Source of the DNA: CADEDV01 sp964437415
GTDB taxonomy: Bacteria > Bacteroidota > Bacteroidia > Chitinophagales > Chitinophagaceae
NCBI GenBank assembly: GCA_964437415.1
Contig: CAYTGN010000005.1
Span: forward strand, 124,001 to 188,000
Direction: 5' to 3'
DNA length: 64,000 nt
The notes beneath the pieces were generated by a model. The model did not search any database. It saw only the letters and a list, made by a program, of their open reading frames with translations, and had not been told where the DNA came from. The position numbers and the translations under genes are program-made. Positions 27,602-37,266 of the stretch are shown here, one piece after another. Positions within the stretch are counted from its first letter, which is position 1; each line of letters starts with the position of its first letter.

Positions 27602-28594
27602 CTAGTGGGTATTTGTTGGATTGTTGGTGCTTTCTCTTTGCTTTACAATTTCCAGAACCTGTTCCCTACCGACAGGTAATTTGTCTACATTGTCTTTCAG
27701 CCACTGAGTAAAGTCTTTTTGAATGGGGTCGGCCCATCTTGCATCAATTTGGCCGGCAGTATATTTTCCTTCCCGTATGCGGAGCTTTCCGAACATATCT
27801 TCCAGGCGAACACGTTCTGAATTTTTTACAACTCTTTCTGCCAAATGCGGAGGAATGAAATAAACAACCCCCAGTTTACCCAACACCACATCACCAGGCA
27901 TTACTGTAACGCCTTTGATATTAGTTGGCCTATTGATGCCTATAATCATTGTTGTCAGGTCTCTGTTATTGCCACCACCGGGATTATGAAAAGAGGGATC
28001 GTAACTGCTGAAATAAGAGGTAAAGCCGCCAAACCCTTTCATTCCTTCCACATCCCGCAATGCACCATCATACACCACACCGTTACCTGTTTTTGAATAA
28101 ATGGAAGTTCCTACCCTGTCTCCAACAGTAGGGCCATTCTTTTTCGCTCCAAACTGATCTACAACGTATACATCACCTTTTTGTAATTGCTCAACACCCC
28201 ATACATTCTGAGATACCTTTATTCCCTCCTTTTTTCCCATGGAGTCAATAGCTCTCCAAACATCGGGGCGTCCAGGCATAAATGAAGTAGTGAAAGCACG
28301 GCCTACCAATACACTGTCAGGGTTAATTATTTGTCCCCAGCCATCAGCCATCTGATACCTGTAGCCTGCTCCATTTACAACCTCCCATGCTTCTTCTATT
28401 GTAACAGGTTTCATTCTTTTAAGAATGTCGTCAGAAACTTTAGGACGGCCATCAGGAAACCGTTCTCCTTTCCATTCCGGCGTCAGCGCTATCAATTCTT
28501 CTTTGCTTATTTGTACATGCTGGCTGTTAGATTGCGAATAGACAATTATTGCTACAGCAAGCAATAACAAATTCTTCAGCTTTGGCATAATCAT
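27602..28594 (-). CDS. RraA-family protein with a signal peptide (paralogue 2)
   Basis: The 330-residue product has an N-terminal signal (MPKLKNLLLLAVAIIVYSQS from the second Met at 28588, or two residues longer). It shares with the protein at 9279-10205 the block LTPEWKGERFPDGRPK, the Arg-Asp motif in GVVYDGALRDVEGM and the late PGDVVLGKLGVVYFIP. The RraA fold includes class II pyruvate aldolases such as HMG/CHA aldolase, whose Arg-Asp pair binds substrate and metal; this pair is kept here. An exported copy 70 bp upstream of a Tat-exported acid-sugar dehydratase gene suggests aldol cleavage of a 2-keto acid outside the cytoplasm (inference). The two paralogues are clearly diverged, so they may act on different substrates. 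Confidence 0.83.
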   Translation of the reverse strand: MIMPKLKNLLLLAVAIIVYSQSNSQHVQISKEELIALTPEWKGERFPDGRPKVSDDILKRMKPVTIEEAWEVVNGAGYRYQMADGWGQIINPDSVLVGRAFTTSFMPGRPDVWRAIDSMGKKEGIKVSQNVWGVEQLQKGDVYVVDQFGAKKNGPTVGDRVGTSIYSKTGNGVVYDGALRDVEGMKGFGGFTSYFSSYDPSFHNPGGGNNRDLTTMIIGINRPTNIKGVTVMPGDVVLGKLGVVYFIPPHLAERVVKNSERVRLEDMFGKLRIREGKYTAGQIDARWADPIQKDFTQWLKDNVDKLPVGREQVLEIVKQRESTNNPTNTH

Positions 28595-28624
28595 TAGTTT
28601 TATATTAATTAAAAAAAGAGTGCA

Positions 28625-29734
28625 CTATGATTTACTTTTCTCAACACTTTCTTTTGGTTTCCGCCCGTGCCACCAGTTGGCCAGCACTGACCCGGTAATA
28701 TTCATTAAAGGCCCGAAAACGGCTGCTGCAAGGCCCACTGTGGCCACCTTTCCCATTTCCTTTGCAATGCCGGATGCAAGTCCTGCATTCTGCATACCTA
28801 CTTCAAGGGCAACAGTGCGGCAATCTCTTTCATTCATTTTAAACAACCTGGCGCCCCAGTACCCAAGAAAATAACCTGCTGTATTATGAATCAATCCTAT
28901 TAAAATTAACAGGGGCCCGATCGTTAGCAGGTTATCTCTGCCCGCAGCTACGATGATAGTAATAATAACAGCAATGCTGAACATAGACACATAGGGCAAA
29001 GCATTATCCAGCCATTTTGATCTGCCGCTCATCAGTTTATTAAAAATCAATCCTGCGCCGATCGGAATAATGATCATCTTAAAAATATCCCACATCATTT
29101 CGGCCACTTTAATTTCAACTAATTCTCCTGCCAGCAACTTCATGAGCAGTGGTGTAACAAACGGCGCAATAAGGGTTGTAATAGAAGTGATGGTGACTGA
29201 TAATGCCAGGTTAGCTTTTGCCAGGTAAGCCATCACATTGGAGGCCAGTCCGCTCGGGGAACAACCGATAAGAATAATTCCTGCAGCAATTTCAGGAGGG
29301 AAACCTGTGAAACCTGCCAGCACAAATCCAAGCATGGGCATGATGATAAACTGGCTTAGCACACCTACCACTACACCTTTGGGTGATTTGACCACGGCAG
29401 CAAAATCATTCAGACTCATGGAGGCCCCCATGCCAAACATCAGCACTTGTATCAGGGGGATGATAAGACTGCTTACTTTGAAACTGCCCCACTGCTGAAA
29501 ATAACCGGGATGATACATTGCCAAAGCCACTGAAGCAAAAATGATGACGGTAAAAGACATGCCCTTCAAATGCCTGTTGCCTCTGAAGGCGATGGCGAGG
29601 TTTAAAAAAACCAATGCCAGCATCCAGCCAGCTGCGTTATGATTTTGTTTATACGTAAAAAAAATATACAATAATGCAAACAATCCTGCTATGCCATAAA
29701 ACAAGCTGTACTTTTTTCCTGTTGATTCTCTCAT
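28625..29734 (-). CDS. BASS/SBF-family sodium-dependent organic anion transporter
   Basis: A 369-residue membrane protein with about ten hydrophobic helices. It carries bile acid:sodium symporter family blocks, such as LIQVLMFGMGASMSLNDFA, IILIGCSPSGLASNVMAYLA and EVGMQNAGLASGIA. The paired broken helices around GCSPSG and QNAGL are the sodium-binding crossover of this family. Members carry organic acids including bile acids, pyruvate and pantothenate. Placed between an exported RraA protein and a sugar-acid kinase, it probably imports an organic acid made outside the cytoplasm, such as a keto acid or aldonate (inference). It ends 31 bp before the RraA gene and is probably in one transcript with it. 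Confidence 0.85.
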   Translation of the reverse strand: MRESTGKKYSLFYGIAGLFALLYIFFTYKQNHNAAGWMLALVFLNLAIAFRGNRHLKGMSFTVIIFASVALAMYHPGYFQQWGSFKVSSLIIPLIQVLMFGMGASMSLNDFAAVVKSPKGVVVGVLSQFIIMPMLGFVLAGFTGFPPEIAAGIILIGCSPSGLASNVMAYLAKANLALSVTITSITTLIAPFVTPLLMKLLAGELVEIKVAEMMWDIFKMIIIPIGAGLIFNKLMSGRSKWLDNALPYVSMFSIAVIITIIVAAGRDNLLTIGPLLILIGLIHNTAGYFLGYWGARLFKMNERDCRTVALEVGMQNAGLASGIAKEMGKVATVGLAAAVFGPLMNITGSVLANWWHGRKPKESVEKSKS

Positions 29735-29778
29735 TAGTTCTGGTTTATGTCAATATTGAAATATAACTATAGTTTTCG

Positions 29779-31314
29779 TTAGCCCTGGCTGCTATTTGAA
29801 TGATGCTGCAAAGCAGCTATATCTGCAAATTCGCCGGTCAGTTTTGTACTTAGACGCTCAAAAATTTTAAAATACTTCATGTAGCTCCTATGATTTTTTT
29901 TATCGGGTGTTGCAAAATCCGGCAGCACCACTGTTTTCACGGCTTCATCCAGTGATTCATAAATACCCATTTCAGTTGCACTCAGCAGGTAGGCGCCATA
30001 ACTCACACTGTGATAGTTTTGCCTTAACCGCACCGGTTTATTATATATATCCGCCACCATTTGCGTAAAGAACGGCAGTGAGCCAAAGCTGCCGTTGATG
30101 GAAAGACTGTTGATGACCCGGTGTTCTTCCAGGATTTTTCCAATACTGTATATGCCGTATAAAACACCTTCAATGGTAGCCCTTACAAAATGGGCTTTCT
30201 CATGCTTGATGTTCAAACCAAAATACATACCCCGGGCATTGGCATTCCAGATCGGGGCCCTTTCGCCAAGCAGGTAGGGCAGGAAGATCAACCCGTCCGA
30301 TCCCGGCGCCACATTACCGGCATCATTGATGAGTTCATGCATGCTGTGCTCTATGTCAAACGGATTTTTAAAATCGCCGAATTGTCTTGTAAACCATTCA
30401 AAGATGACACCTCCGTTGTTGGTGGGACCGCCGGAAACATAGCGGTTCTCAGTCAACAGGTAATTAAAGAAGCGTTGCTTATCATCCTGCAGCACTTTGT
30501 CACTCATCACCCTGACAGCACCGCTATCCTCCACGGTGATAGTAGCTGTGCCTTCGCCGTTTATCCCGTCACCCAATATAGCCATACAACCGTCACTTGA
30601 CCCAACCAGTATCCTTGTATCAGCTGAAAGACCCAATGAGGTTTGATAAGCTTTGCTCAACTTGCCCGCACGGGTGAAAACCGGTACCGGTTCGGGCAAC
30701 ATCGCAGAGGTGATACCTGCAAATTTTAGCGAATCGGGTTCCCATTTTCTTTTATGAATGTTCAGCAATCCCGTAGCGGATGCAATGCTGTAATCCATCA
30801 TATATTCCCCGGTCAGTTGTTGCAGGATATAACTTTTCAGCGAAAGAAATTTGCTGACCTGTTTGAATTTGTCGGTTTCATTGTTTTTGATCCAGGCAAT
30901 TTTTGCCAGTGGCGACATGGGATGTAAAGGGGTGCCGGTGGCATTGTATATTTTTTTGCCCAGCGCAGAGCTTTTTAGTTCTAATGCTTCCTTGTTGGCC
31001 CTGTTATCCGCCCAGGTGATCGCATAACCCATCGGGTTGCCACTCTTATCTACTGCCAAAACACTGTGCATGGAAGAACTGAAACAGATGCAGGATACTT
31101 TGTATTTCTGGGGATGCACAAAATCATTCAGCAGGTTTTTCAGCACATAGAGCATGGTAATGAATATCTGGTCGGGATCCTGTTCACTGTAATCGGGCTC
31201 GCTATGAAAAGTGGGACAGTAGCCTTTCAGCGATCCAATGATGTTGCCATTAAGGTCAAATGCATACACTCTCACTGCATTTGTGCCAAGTTCTATGGTG
31301 ATGATACATTCCAT
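29779..31314 (-). CDS. FGGY-family carbohydrate kinase, gluconokinase type
   Basis: The 511-residue cytoplasmic kinase has the FGGY N-terminal ATPase fold with phosphate loop IELGTNAVRVYAFD. The substrate region MSPLAKIAWIKNNE and YSIASATGLLNIHKRKW closely follow gluconokinases of this family rather than xylulokinases or glycerol kinases. The C-terminal lobe shows VGSSDGCMAILGDG and the FGGY signature region RATIEGVLYGIYSI. It would phosphorylate gluconate or a related aldonate using ATP. It lies downstream of the AraC gene (10 bp gap) and upstream of the BASS transporter, consistent with import followed by phosphorylation. Exact sugar acid specificity is inferred. Confidence 0.85.
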   Translation of the reverse strand: MECIITIELGTNAVRVYAFDLNGNIIGSLKGYCPTFHSEPDYSEQDPDQIFITMLYVLKNLLNDFVHPQKYKVSCICFSSSMHSVLAVDKSGNPMGYAITWADNRANKEALELKSSALGKKIYNATGTPLHPMSPLAKIAWIKNNETDKFKQVSKFLSLKSYILQQLTGEYMMDYSIASATGLLNIHKRKWEPDSLKFAGITSAMLPEPVPVFTRAGKLSKAYQTSLGLSADTRILVGSSDGCMAILGDGINGEGTATITVEDSGAVRVMSDKVLQDDKQRFFNYLLTENRYVSGGPTNNGGVIFEWFTRQFGDFKNPFDIEHSMHELINDAGNVAPGSDGLIFLPYLLGERAPIWNANARGMYFGLNIKHEKAHFVRATIEGVLYGIYSIGKILEEHRVINSLSINGSFGSLPFFTQMVADIYNKPVRLRQNYHSVSYGAYLLSATEMGIYESLDEAVKTVVLPDFATPDKKNHRSYMKYFKIFERLSTKLTGEFADIAALQHHSNSSQG

Positions 31315-31324
31315 AATTACCTTT

Positions 31325-32218
31325 TTATTTTGTCCTTAAATGGTTTTTCCTGAACTGGCTGGGAGTGTACCCTGTCAGTTTCTTGAAAGTGGTAGAAAAA
31401 TGTTGTGATGAATAAAAACCGGTATCCAGGGCGATGTCGGTGAGGCTGATAGCTGGTTGCTTCAACAGCTTAATTGCTTCAGAGATACGGATGTTGATCA
31501 GGTAGCTAAGCGGTGAAAACCCGGAATAACTTTTTACTTTTTCATTGAATAGTGTGGTGCCCAAACCCACCAACGCGGCCATTTCTTCCACTGTCCATTG
31601 ATGAGACAGGTTGCGGCGAAGCTCCTGCTCCAGTTTCATGAAGGTTCCCGGGAAATCTCTTCCCGGGTTAGAGATGCGGGTAAAATACCTCGCTACCTGG
31701 ATAAATATCTCATCCAGCAAATGATTTACTCTTGCCTGGTATCCTATCTCCTGTGTGAATATTTCTGCCTGGATGGTTTTGAAGATGTTGCCGATCTCGT
31801 GGAATTTTTGAAGCACGGGTGAATGATCTGATTGCAATACCTTACTTACAGCGTGGGTTTCTCTTTCTGTTAAATTGCTCCAGGCACCGGTAACGAATTC
31901 TCCCCTGTCGTTCCGCTCCATATTTATATGTATCCAGAAAAAAGAACCGATCTCCAGGACATTAGCCTCATTTCCAAAAGTTGCTTCAGGCAACACCAAT
32001 GCTGCATCACCGGGATAAAAAACAAAGGAACGCTGATTAATAGTCCATTCAAATTTTCCTTCCTGGACATAAAATATTCTTAATCCCTGCTTTGTTCCGC
32101 AAGGAAAACCGCTAAGGCGGATTGCAGGATTTTTTACAGCGCCGATTTCTATAATATGCTGAAACAACCGAAGCTCTAAAGCAGTTTTATTACAAAGTAC
32201 AAATTGATTCATATGCAA
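31325..32218 (-). CDS. AraC-family transcriptional regulator
   Basis: This 297-residue protein has an N-terminal AraC-type cupin sensor (about 15-150; GLRIFYVQEGKFEWTINQRS) and a C-terminal double helix-turn-helix (about 195-295). The second HTH shows the family signature LTDIALDTGFYSSQHFSTTF followed by KKLTGYTPSQFRK. It has no signal peptide or transmembrane helix, so it should sense a cytoplasmic ligand, probably a sugar or sugar acid. It is divergent from the SusC/SusD pair across a 224-bp intergenic region and is the first gene of the minus-strand group, so it may control both directions (inference). Confidence 0.9.
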   Translation of the reverse strand: MHMNQFVLCNKTALELRLFQHIIEIGAVKNPAIRLSGFPCGTKQGLRIFYVQEGKFEWTINQRSFVFYPGDAALVLPEATFGNEANVLEIGSFFWIHINMERNDRGEFVTGAWSNLTERETHAVSKVLQSDHSPVLQKFHEIGNIFKTIQAEIFTQEIGYQARVNHLLDEIFIQVARYFTRISNPGRDFPGTFMKLEQELRRNLSHQWTVEEMAALVGLGTTLFNEKVKSYSGFSPLSYLINIRISEAIKLLKQPAISLTDIALDTGFYSSQHFSTTFKKLTGYTPSQFRKNHLRTK

Positions 32219-32442
32219 TTCAGAACAAGCAGTTAATGAGCCTTTCTTCGCAATCGATGCTTACTAATTCAGCAGTGTATAAAGAAAGGGAATTTCCGCC
32301 AACTGAATTTACAAAATTCAACGAAGTTCTTTATTGGAAGATTTTATTTAGCAACCTCGATACTTTAGTGTTCGATTGCGTAAACTCAGGGGAAGAATTC
32401 ATGCTTCCCTGATATTATTCATTTATCAAAACGACTTGCTTT
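32219..32442. promoter_or_regulatory. Divergent intergenic region between araC-type gene and susC
   Basis: These 224 bases separate the AraC-family gene (-) from the SusC gene (+) and must hold promoters for both. A weak match to the Bacteroidota -7 element (TACTTTAG, 32361-32368) has a TTG 24 bases upstream, which is longer than usual, so I do not claim a defined promoter. I see no obvious direct-repeat operator. Confidence 0.4.
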
Positions 32443-35400
32443 ATGAAGGAAAATCAACGATCCGCCAAACCGGGTTTTGGCAGGTTTGCTTCTATGCTGC
32501 TTCTATTCACTCTCATTTCTGTCGCTGTCAATGCACAGCAGGTTACCGGGACAGTCGCCGATGAAAATAGAAATCCGGTGCCTGATGCCTCAGTAACTGT
32601 CAAAGGAACCAACAGGGCAACCACTACAAACAATGAAGGCAGATTTTTTATCAATGCTTCCGGTACGGATGTGCTGGTAATTACCCATGTGAGTTTTACA
32701 ACCCTGGAAATTCCGATTAATAACAGAACGGCTATTACTGTCTCTTTGGTCAGGAAGGAAGGTGCAGATCTTGACGTAGTAGTTGTTACGGCTTTGGGTG
32801 TGAAACGACAGTCAAAAAAATTGGGTTATGCCGCCACATCTGTTAACACAGGTGAAATGGTTACACAGCGAACTACCAACATGATGGAATCGCTGGAAGG
32901 AAAAGTGGCTGGTCTGAACATTACACCCCCGGCTGCCGGCGCCGGCGCCAGCACTCAGATCCGCCTTCGCGGACAGGCTGCATTTGCCGGAGCTAATAAT
33001 GCGCCTCTTCTAGTTATTAATGGTCTGCCAATGGACCAGGATGCAAGGGGCGCCAACGGAAACGGGCAGATTGCCCAGCGGGACCGTGGTGATAACCTGC
33101 AAAACATTAACCCGGATGATATTGAAAGCATGACCGTGCTGAAAGGCGCCACTGCAGCTGCCATCTATGGCGCAAGAGCTGCCAACGGTGCGATCATCAT
33201 TACCACCAAGTCGGGTCAAAAAAACCAGGGAATAGGTGTTGACTTTACTTCCAGTTATACTGTTTCCAAGGCTATGAATTTCTATGACGAAATAACCCAG
33301 ACTGAATATGGACAAGGACTGGCCGGCGCCCGGTTCACTACAGCTGGCCAGGCACAGGGCAATGGCCAGTTTGGCTGGGGCGAAAGGCTGGATGGAGTGC
33401 CTACAATTAATTATGACGGAGTCATGAGACCCTATTCTGCCCACCCTTACCAGCTTTTTGACTTTTTGCAAACAGGAACCAATTTCACCAACACATTAGG
33501 ACTGTCTGGTGGTGGGGCCAATGGAAGTTTCAGGGCATCTTTCTCTAACACTGATTCCCGTGGCATTCAGCCAACCAATGAATATAAAAGAAGGATATTC
33601 AACCTGGGGGTTACACATGATATTACCAAGAAGCTCAAGCTGATGCTCAATATCAACTATGCTGATGAAGACAATATTAACCCCCCGCAAATTGGTACGC
33701 AAGGTGAAGGTGCAGTAAACTTCTTCACCAGGATGCCAATCTCTGTTCCGCTGGAAGCTTACAGGGAAAGTGTAATTGATCCTGCAACAGGCGCCGAATG
33801 GCGGACCAATGGTTTCCAGGGTACGATCAACAACCCATATTTCCAGTTGGTAAAGAAACAGTTTTTTAAAGAGGACAGAAACCGTCTTCTTGGAACAGCT
33901 ACACTGCGATATGATATAACGAACTGGTTATATGCACAGGGCAGGTTCAATCTTGACCGTAGCAATAGTTTCCTGGAATGGAATGTGCTGAATGGCGCCG
34001 GGGCAACAACACTTTTAAATGGTGACAATACATACAGGGGCAACTACAATATCAGGCAAGATGCAACCACTGATATTAATGCAGACTTTCTTATTGGCAG
34101 CAGTCATAAAATTAAAGACTTCACCGTTGACGCCAGTTTCGGTGGTAATACACTACGGACACAGTGGCAGCGAAATGAACAAAGTTCTTCCAATTTCACC
34201 GTGCCGGATCTTTATTCCATTGCTAATGGAACCGTACGGACCCAGGGTTATGGTTTTTCCAGAAGCCGCATCAATTCGCTTTATGGCTGGGCTGAGTTAG
34301 GATACAAAGACCTTTTATTCCTGAACTTTTCGGGCAGAAATGACTGGTTCTCTGTCTTAAATCCTGCGCAAAACAGCAAGTTCTATCCATCAGTATCCGG
34401 TAGTTTTATTTTTTCTGAGTTGCTAAAAAGTCAGACCTGGTTGAATTATGGTAAACTGAGAGCTTCCTGGGCAAAAGTGGGCAGTGTAAATGGTGTGAAC
34501 CCCTTCGATGGTATTTTGACCTACGGAATCAACCAAAACCAGTTTAATGGACAGACCTTAGCCGGTGTTGCCGGTGGTAATGCACCTAATCCATTCCTGC
34601 AGCCTTTTACAATTACAGAAAAAGAAATCGGAGTTGAATTAAGAATGTTCAAGAACAAGGTTTTGCTGGATATTGCCGCATTTGATAAAGTAACAACCGA
34701 CCAGATACTGAATGTTGTTCTATCTAACTCATCCGGCTATACCGGCTCACAACAAAACAAAGCTTCGCTGAAGAACAGCGGACTTGAAACCCTTATTGAA
34801 GTAAAGGCTGTTCAAAACCGTAATTTCAGCTGGACAACTTCCTGGAATAATGCTTACCTCAAAACAAAAGTTCTTGATGTTGGAAATGATAACGGAACAT
34901 TACTGTTGCTCTACTTTAACGGAACCGGTAACGAGTTTCTTGGTGAGTTAAGATATACAGAGGGTCTTGCCATGAACCAACTTTACACCCGTACATACAG
35001 GAGAAACAACAAGGGTGAAGTGGTTGTCAATAACTCGGGGCGTTTGCTCCCTTCTACAGGAGGACCTGTGGGTACCGGGTTCTTCCCTGTCGGCAGTTCC
35101 ATTCCCAAGTTTACCGGTGGCTGGAACAATACCATCACTTTTAAAAACCTGATGATAGGGATACATATTGACTACAAGTTTGGTGGCACCATATTGGGTT
35201 CTACTTTGCTGAATATGACCCGCCAGGGGCATTCCACAATGTCGCTGAATGGACGTGATGGCGGTTTAATTGTTCCTGCTGTTTATGAAAGTACCGGGTT
35301 ACCTAATACCACAGTTATACCTGTCGCAAATTTACAGTCACACTATACAGATTACAGGAACCATCAGATCGGTGATCCCTTCACATTCAAGTCAGACTTT

Positions 35401-35646
35401 GTGAAACTTAGAAACGTGTCAGTATCATATGACCTGACCTCGATGATAAACAAAACACCGGCATTGAATTTTGTAAAAGGCCTGGTAATATCAGCAGCTT
35501 GCCGCAATGCAGCGATACTTCACAAGGATATTCCTGGTTTGGATCCGGAAGCTATCCAGTCTTCCGGTGATTTCAGGGCAGGTTATGAAAATTCATCTAT
35601 GCCAACCACCCGTAATTTCAACTTTACCTTAAACGTCAAATTCTAA
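32443..35646 (+). CDS. SusC/RagA-family TonB-linked outer-membrane transporter
   Basis: This 1067-residue protein has a signal peptide (about 1-32, ending VAVNAQ). It then has a carboxypeptidase-regulatory-like domain (TGTVADENRNPVPDASVTVK), the family linker DVVVVTALGVKRQSKKLGY, and a TonB plug with INPDDIESMTVLKGATAAAI followed by YGARAANGAIIITTKSG. The remaining about 800 residues form the beta-barrel, ending FNFTLNVKF with a terminal Phe. SusC proteins import oligosaccharides across the outer membrane with TonB energy, paired with a SusD lid. The SusD gene starts 5 bp downstream. Substrate is likely the xylan- or arabinan-derived oligosaccharide released by nearby enzymes (inference). No hybrid two-component or ECF sigma/anti-sigma regulator adjoins it; the divergent AraC gene is the best candidate. 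Confidence 0.95.
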   Translation: MKENQRSAKPGFGRFASMLLLFTLISVAVNAQQVTGTVADENRNPVPDASVTVKGTNRATTTNNEGRFFINASGTDVLVITHVSFTTLEIPINNRTAITVSLVRKEGADLDVVVVTALGVKRQSKKLGYAATSVNTGEMVTQRTTNMMESLEGKVAGLNITPPAAGAGASTQIRLRGQAAFAGANNAPLLVINGLPMDQDARGANGNGQIAQRDRGDNLQNINPDDIESMTVLKGATAAAIYGARAANGAIIITTKSGQKNQGIGVDFTSSYTVSKAMNFYDEITQTEYGQGLAGARFTTAGQAQGNGQFGWGERLDGVPTINYDGVMRPYSAHPYQLFDFLQTGTNFTNTLGLSGGGANGSFRASFSNTDSRGIQPTNEYKRRIFNLGVTHDITKKLKLMLNINYADEDNINPPQIGTQGEGAVNFFTRMPISVPLEAYRESVIDPATGAEWRTNGFQGTINNPYFQLVKKQFFKEDRNRLLGTATLRYDITNWLYAQGRFNLDRSNSFLEWNVLNGAGATTLLNGDNTYRGNYNIRQDATTDINADFLIGSSHKIKDFTVDASFGGNTLRTQWQRNEQSSSNFTVPDLYSIANGTVRTQGYGFSRSRINSLYGWAELGYKDLLFLNFSGRNDWFSVLNPAQNSKFYPSVSGSFIFSELLKSQTWLNYGKLRASWAKVGSVNGVNPFDGILTYGINQNQFNGQTLAGVAGGNAPNPFLQPFTITEKEIGVELRMFKNKVLLDIAAFDKVTTDQILNVVLSNSSGYTGSQQNKASLKNSGLETLIEVKAVQNRNFSWTTSWNNAYLKTKVLDVGNDNGTLLLLYFNGTGNEFLGELRYTEGLAMNQLYTRTYRRNNKGEVVVNNSGRLLPSTGGPVGTGFFPVGSSIPKFTGGWNNTITFKNLMIGIHIDYKFGGTILGSTLLNMTRQGHSTMSLNGRDGGLIVPAVYESTGLPNTTVIPVANLQSHYTDYRNHQIGDPFTFKSDFVKLRNVSVSYDLTSMINKTPALNFVKGLVISAACRNAAILHKDIPGLDPEAIQSSGDFRAGYENSSMPTTRNFNFTLNVKF

Positions 35647-35651
35647 GCCAT

Positions 35652-37214
35652 ATGATAAAAATAATTAAACGACTTCTCCTTATTGGCACTATCCCTTTTT
35701 TTACGGGATGTGATAAGGACTTCGTAGAAGTAAATACTAACCCATATGCGATCACATCAGTTGACCCGGGAATTTTATTTGCAGGTGCACAACGAAACCA
35801 CCTGGGAACATGGGAGGCAGAACACACCATTGTGCAGCAGTTTGTAAACCCTTACAACCAGGGAGCGACACTCGGGTTTAACTTTAATGAAGATATTGAT
35901 GGTGTCAGCACACCAAAATGGGACCAGTCTTACCCGTCTATAGTCAGAAACCTGATACAGGCATTGAACCTTATAGGTAATGACCCTGCAAGGGTTAATT
36001 TAAGGAGCATGATCAGGATATGGAAAGCTCAGGTATTCATGGGAATAGTGGATGCATATGGAGACGTTCCCTATTTTGAAGCGGGTAGGGCTGTAAGTGA
36101 TGCCATCTTTTATCCCAAATATGATGATGATGCTGCCATCTACGACGATTTGTATAAAGAACTCAAAGAGGCTACAGCGGCATTGAACCCGTCAGGAGAT
36201 TATGTTCCCTCAGATCTTTTCTACGGAGCAAAAGCACATGCAACCACTAGTACTTCCACTGCTACAGCGCAGGTCGCCAAATGGAAAAAACTTGGCTTTT
36301 CATTGATGCTGAGACTGGGTATGCGTTATTCAAAAGTGAATGCTACAAAAGCACAGGGTATCGTTACAGAAGCCGTTGCAGGTGGTGTGATGACATCCAA
36401 TGCTGATAATGCCTTCGTAAAATACGATGGTTCACTCTATGTGCAGGCAACGAATAATAACCTGCGCAATTTTTCTGCCTTTAACTATGCTGCGGAGCCA
36501 TTTGTTGATCAGTTGAAATCAACCAATGACCCTCGTGCAAGAAGCATCCTTGCAAATTTTGCAGACCCGGGTAATCTTGTGGGTGAGCCTAATCCTGACA
36601 TTGTTTTAGCCAACCAATATGGTGTTCCTATCGGGGTTCCCAATACAGTGATTGCACTCGGCGGTCCCTACAGAGGCACAAGGGGAACAGGACTAAATTA
36701 TTCGCAATTTAATATCTGGAAAGTGGCCTCGCCTGCTGCCCCCGATTTCTATGTTACCTATGCCCAAACTGCTCTATTACTGGCTGAGGCTGCCAAAAGA
36801 GGTTGGATACCGGGTGGTGATGCCACTGCAAAGACCCATTATGATAATGCGATTACGGCTGACCTGGCGGTTTATTCTTTATATCCCGGAACAACACCTG
36901 TTTCAGGCGCTGAAGTAACAGCCTACCTGCTTGAACCGGGAGTAGAATACACCCCTGCCGATGCGCTTAGACTTATTAACACACAATACTGGATCGTGTG
37001 CCTCAGGAACGGAACTGAAGCATTTGCCAATTTCAGGAGAAGCGGATTTCCTGCACTAAGCCCCAACCTGTTTAATAATAACCTGAGCGGAGGTTTTGCA
37101 CGAAGGCTTTCCTATCCTGATGCTGAAGCTTCTGCTAACGGGGCCAATTACAGTGCTGCAGCAGCGGCAATCGGTGGTGATAATTTAACATCAAGAGTAT
37201 TCTGGGATAATTAA
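35652..37214 (+). CDS. SusD/RagB-family (SusD-like 2) surface glycan-binding lipoprotein
   Basis: The 520-residue lipoprotein has lipobox FFTGC near residue 20 followed by DKDFVEVNTNP, a common start in the SusD-like 2 group. Helical TPR-like segments include IRIWKAQVFMGIVDAYGDVP and FYVTYAQTALLLAEAAKRGW. The C-terminal region ends with ANFRRSGFPAL and RRLSYPDAEASAN, which fits the family. It forms the lid of the SusC transporter and binds glycan on the cell surface. The 5-bp gap to susC indicates one transcript. A hairpin lies just after its stop, so the pair may be a discrete unit. Confidence 0.93.
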   Translation: MIKIIKRLLLIGTIPFFTGCDKDFVEVNTNPYAITSVDPGILFAGAQRNHLGTWEAEHTIVQQFVNPYNQGATLGFNFNEDIDGVSTPKWDQSYPSIVRNLIQALNLIGNDPARVNLRSMIRIWKAQVFMGIVDAYGDVPYFEAGRAVSDAIFYPKYDDDAAIYDDLYKELKEATAALNPSGDYVPSDLFYGAKAHATTSTSTATAQVAKWKKLGFSLMLRLGMRYSKVNATKAQGIVTEAVAGGVMTSNADNAFVKYDGSLYVQATNNNLRNFSAFNYAAEPFVDQLKSTNDPRARSILANFADPGNLVGEPNPDIVLANQYGVPIGVPNTVIALGGPYRGTRGTGLNYSQFNIWKVASPAAPDFYVTYAQTALLLAEAAKRGWIPGGDATAKTHYDNAITADLAVYSLYPGTTPVSGAEVTAYLLEPGVEYTPADALRLINTQYWIVCLRNGTEAFANFRRSGFPALSPNLFNNNLSGGFARRLSYPDAEASANGANYSAAAAAIGGDNLTSRVFWDN

Positions 37215-37222
37215 TGAACATT

Positions 37223-37266
37223 GTTTGATGCCCGGTGGTAATTAATCTTACTGCCGGGTATCAAAC
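37223..37266 (+). terminator. Hairpin after the SusC/SusD pair
   Basis: Arms 37223-37235 (GTTTGATGCCCGG) and 37254-37266 (CCGGGTATCAAAC) pair over 13 positions, with one G-U wobble in RNA, around an 18-base loop. It starts 8 bases after the SusD stop. There is no T-tract, so it may serve as a terminator or mRNA-stabilising hairpin. Confidence 0.6.

Noticed and set aside
32361..32368. TACTTTAG as a defined susC promoter
   Set aside because: The spacing to the nearest upstream TTG is 24 bases and one -7 position mismatches.
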